This document shows positions 5,918 through 8,388 of a stretch of DNA of 8,388 bases, piece after piece. How positions within the stretch are numbered: the stretch's first letter is position 1; every line of letters begins with the position of its first letter. Both the position numbers and the translations under genes were made by a program. Below the pieces are notes generated by a model. The model saw nothing but the letters and a program-made list of their open reading frames with translations, was not told the DNA's origin and made no database searches. This DNA comes from Candidatus Pelagibacter sp. Lineage in GTDB: Bacteria; Pseudomonadota; Alphaproteobacteria; Pelagibacterales; Pelagibacteraceae. The stretch spans positions 1 through 8,388 of the forward strand of contig JADHRH010000038.1 in NCBI GenBank assembly GCA_016777545.1. The letters are read 5' to 3'.

Positions 5918-7258
5918 ATGTTGAAAAAAATTTTTATCAAAACTTTTGGCTGTCAAATGAATGAATACGATTCTAATCGTATTTTTGATACAGTCAAAGA
6001 AATTGGATTTGAAAAAACTGACAAGTATGAAGATGCAAATTGTTATTTATTAAATACTTGCCATATTAGAGATAAGGCTAAAGAAAAAGTTTATCATGAA
6101 ATAGGTAGAGTTAAAAAAATTTTTAGATCAAAGCCAAAACCAATTGTTATTGTAGCAGGATGTGTTGCTCAGGCTGAAAATCAAGAAATGTTAAAAAGAG
6201 AGCCCTATATAGATATTGTTATAGGACCTCAATCATATCATAAAATTAATGAGGCTATATTAAAACATTCGAAGAATAAAAAGAAAGAGGAAGAAACCGA
6301 ATTTGATACAATTTCAAAATTTAATTATTTAAGTAAAATTAAAAATAAAGATAGTAAAGTATCTTCATTTTTAACCATTCAAGAAGGCTGTGATAAATTC
6401 TGTCATTTTTGTGTAGTTCCTTATACGCGTGGCCCTGAATACTCTAGACCATTCAAACAAATTATCGATGAAGCAAAAGAATTAATTGATTCAGGTGCAA
6501 AAGAAATTATTTTATTAGGTCAAAATGTTAATGCTTATAAATTTCAAGATAATAATAGAGAATATAAATTATCAGACTTATTGTTAGAGCTTAATGGTTT
6601 TGATCAAATTGAAAGGGTTAGATATACAACCTCTCATCCTAAAGATATGACAGAGGATTTAATTAATGTGTATAAAAAAAGCTCTAAATTAATGCCACTA
6701 GTTCACCTACCTGTACAAAGTGGATCTAATAAAATTTTAAAATCAATGAATAGAAAACATACTATTGAAGAGTATTTAAAAGTTTATGAAAGTTTAAAAG
6801 AGATAAATCCTAATGTGGAATTCTCAAGTGATTTCATCATTGGATATCCAGGGGAAGATGAAGATGATTTTAATAAAACTATGGAATTAATTGAAAAAAT
6901 TGGCTTCATAAATTCATATTCTTTTATTTTTAGTGCCAGACCTGGAACAGTAGCTGCAGATCTTACCCAAGTTAATGCGGTAAAATCCAAAGAAAGATTA
7001 GAAATTATTCAAAAGAGGTTATTTGAAAATCAAATTAAAAAAAATAAATCTCTTGAAAATAAAATTTTAAATGTTCTAGTGGAAAATATAATGAAAGATG
7101 GAATTAAGCTATTTGGCAGAACGGAATATATGACATCAGTAATTTTTGATGGTGATATAGATAATATTGGAAAAATTGTACAAGTTGAAATAACAAGCAG
7201 TAATCAAAATAGTCTTTTTGGAAAATTAGTAGAAAGTTCTAAAAAAAAGGTAGCTTAA
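5918..7258 (+). CDS. miaB: tRNA-2-methylthio-N6-isopentenyladenosine synthase MiaB
   Basis: MiaB is a radical-SAM methylthiotransferase that converts i6A37 to ms2i6A37 in tRNAs reading codons that begin with U. Its 446 residues are the normal length. The N-terminal UPF0004 domain opens with KTFGCQMNEYDS (8-19) and supplies three cluster cysteines, C12, C48 (in NTCHIRDKA) and C82 (in AGCVAQ). The radical-SAM domain has the CxxxCxxC motif at C158, C162 and C165, within EGCDKFCHFCVVPYTRG. Further family blocks are LLGQNVNAY (199-207) and HLPVQSGSNKIL (263-274). A TRAM RNA-binding domain occupies about 380-440, ending with SLFGKLV. NTCHIRDKAKEKVYHEIGR is the form typical of MiaB rather than of MtaB or RimO. 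It needs MiaA to make i6A first; miaA is not in this window. The order miaB-phoH-ybeY is conserved in many Proteobacteria. Confidence 0.97.
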   Translation: MLKKIFIKTFGCQMNEYDSNRIFDTVKEIGFEKTDKYEDANCYLLNTCHIRDKAKEKVYHEIGRVKKIFRSKPKPIVIVAGCVAQAENQEMLKREPYIDIVIGPQSYHKINEAILKHSKNKKKEEETEFDTISKFNYLSKIKNKDSKVSSFLTIQEGCDKFCHFCVVPYTRGPEYSRPFKQIIDEAKELIDSGAKEIILLGQNVNAYKFQDNNREYKLSDLLLELNGFDQIERVRYTTSHPKDMTEDLINVYKKSSKLMPLVHLPVQSGSNKILKSMNRKHTIEEYLKVYESLKEINPNVEFSSDFIIGYPGEDEDDFNKTMELIEKIGFINSYSFIFSARPGTVAADLTQVNAVKSKERLEIIQKRLFENQIKKNKSLENKILNVLVENIMKDGIKLFGRTEYMTSVIFDGDIDNIGKIVQVEITSSNQNSLFGKLVESSKKKVA

Positions 7259-7260
7259 AA

Positions 7261-8262
7261 TTGAATAATACAAATTCTAAAAAAATTAACTCAACATTAA
7301 AATTTGTATATTCAGACAACAATTCCTTAAGCGTTATATTTCATGATAATGATTTATTGATGGGTATAGTGGGAGAATTCAATGCAAATTTAAAGGAATT
7401 AGAAAAAATTACTAATACAAGTTTATACTCAAGAGGGAATTCAATTATTATTAAGTCTACTCCAGAACAAAATGAGATAACCAAAAACGCTATCCAATTT
7501 TTAGCAAATCAATTTATTAGCAATGGAAGTATTGAAAAAAAAGATATAATTTCATCCATAGATAAATTTATGATTGAAGAAAAAGTAAAAAACCAGAATG
7601 TTTCAGATATAATTAAGACACCTAAAAAATCAGTCATTCCAAGATCAGAAAGACAGAAAGAATATGTTAGAGCTTTAAGACAGAGTGACATTACCATTTC
7701 AGCAGGACCAGCTGGAACAGGAAAAACATTTCTGGCAGTGGCGGTGGGTTTAACAATGTTGCTTGATAAAAAAATTGAGAGAATTATTTTATCAAGACCT
7801 GCAGTAGAGGCTGGAGAGCGCCTAGGATTTTTACCAGGTGACATGAAAGAAAAAGTAGATCCTTATTTACGACCTTTATATGACTCACTATATGACCTCT
7901 TTGATTTTGAAAAAATTCAAAGAATGATTGAAATTGGAGATATTGAAATTGCACCACTCGCATTCATGAGAGGAAGAACCTTAAAAAATTCTTTTGCAAT
8001 TTTAGATGAAGCACAAAACGCAACAGATACTCAAATTAAAATGTTTTTAACTCGTATTGGAGAAAACTCTAAAATTGTTATTAATGGTGACCCTTCTCAG
8101 ATTGATTTACCACATAAAAACATGTCTGGATTGAATAGGTCAAAAAAATTATTGGGACATATTAAAGAAATATCTGTTGTAGATTTTGATCATTCTGATG
8201 TAGTTAGGCATCCCCTTGTATCTAAGATTGTTAAAGCTTACTCAGACCAAGAAAATGATTAG
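7261..8262 (+). CDS. phoH: PhoH-like ATPase (YbeZ)
   Basis: This P-loop NTPase is encoded beside YbeY in many bacteria and is thought to act with it in RNA metabolism. It has 333 residues. An N-terminal region (about 12-90), KH-like in this family, is followed by the PhoH ATPase domain. That domain shows Walker A GPAGTGKT (149-156), the LSRPAVEAGERLGFLPGD signature (177-194), Walker B FAILDEAQNAT (245-255; D249, E250), NGDPSQIDLP (275-284) and the final VVRHPLV (314-320). The start is TTG at 7261, 2 nt after the miaB stop. An AAGG at 7247-7250 lies 10 nt upstream and could act as a weak ribosome binding site. The next in-frame ATG, at residue 34, would cut into the conserved N-terminal region, so TTG is preferred. 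The end overlaps ybeY by 8 nt. Confidence 0.94.
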   Translation: MNNTNSKKINSTLKFVYSDNNSLSVIFHDNDLLMGIVGEFNANLKELEKITNTSLYSRGNSIIIKSTPEQNEITKNAIQFLANQFISNGSIEKKDIISSIDKFMIEEKVKNQNVSDIIKTPKKSVIPRSERQKEYVRALRQSDITISAGPAGTGKTFLAVAVGLTMLLDKKIERIILSRPAVEAGERLGFLPGDMKEKVDPYLRPLYDSLYDLFDFEKIQRMIEIGDIEIAPLAFMRGRTLKNSFAILDEAQNATDTQIKMFLTRIGENSKIVINGDPSQIDLPHKNMSGLNRSKKLLGHIKEISVVDFDHSDVVRHPLVSKIVKAYSDQEND

Positions 8263-8388
8263 TGTTGGTGTTGTTTCCGAGAACAATCTTTGGAATAAAA
8301 AGATAAAAAAAAAAGATATTTTTTTTAATACATTAGTTAAATTTTTTCCAAAAAAATATAGGTTTATCGGAAAAAAGATAAGTTTGAG
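8255..8388 (+). CDS. ybeY: Endoribonuclease YbeY, N-terminal fragment
   Basis: This frame starts at ATG 8255, overlaps the last 8 nt of phoH and stays open to the window edge (44 complete codons). YbeY is a zinc-dependent endoribonuclease involved in 16S rRNA maturation and ribosome quality control. The visible part is the variable N-terminus (MISVGVVSENNLWNKKI, then FFNTLVKFFPKKYRFIGKKI) and does not reach the H-x3-H-x5-H zinc motif. The assignment therefore rests on position after miaB and phoH, the overlapping start and general resemblance to the first strand and helix of the family. A run of ten A at 8305-8314 falls in codons 17-20. Confidence 0.7.
   Translation, partial: MISVGVVSENNLWNKKIKKKDIFFNTLVKFFPKKYRFIGKKISL

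Noticed and set aside
1..8388. Mobile element, phage, CRISPR, toxin-antitoxin or defence genes
   Set aside because: No transposase, integrase, direct repeat array or known defence motif was seen on either strand. All genes fit a core chromosomal cluster of even composition.

Overview
The window looks like a piece of the core chromosome of a streamlined, AT-rich alphaproteobacterium, most likely a SAR11 (Candidatus Pelagibacter-like) lineage. The support is very low GC by eye, intergenic gaps of only a few bases, strong preference for TTA, AGA and AAA codons, and a gene order typical of Alphaproteobacteria: murJ-trpS, an Nfu-type protein, tsaB, a Fur/Mur regulator, miaB, phoH, ybeY. The taxonomic call is inference, since no search was possible.

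Layout. Bases 1-2386 hold the 3' part of murJ (lipid II flippase) followed after 1 nt by trpS. A 52-nt AT-rich gap with a possible promoter leads to an Nfu-type Fe-S scaffold gene (2439-2981). Two nt later comes a membrane-anchored Bax/FlgJ-like glucosaminidase (2984-4105). A polysaccharide deacetylase lies on the minus strand (4102-5160); its stop codon overlaps that of the glucosaminidase, and its start overlaps the start of tsaB. From 5108 to the end runs a tight plus-strand cluster: a very short tsaB, fur, miaB, phoH and the beginning of ybeY, with gaps of 8, 4 and 2 nt and then an 8-nt overlap.

How the genes relate. Three of them (murJ, glucosaminidase, deacetylase) point to cell-envelope or peptidoglycan work. 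trpS, tsaB, miaB, phoH and ybeY belong to translation, tRNA modification (t6A and ms2i6A) and RNA maturation. The Nfu protein is a plausible source of the [4Fe-4S] clusters MiaB needs, and Fur links metal status to the same neighbourhood.

I found no mobile element, CRISPR array, rRNA, tRNA or clear riboswitch, and no stretch above 300 bases without a gene. No wholly new system is evident. The parts most worth a second look are the compact tsaB, the absence of rimI beside it, the head-to-head overlap of tsaB with the deacetylase, and the pair of wall-active genes inserted into an otherwise conserved housekeeping cluster.
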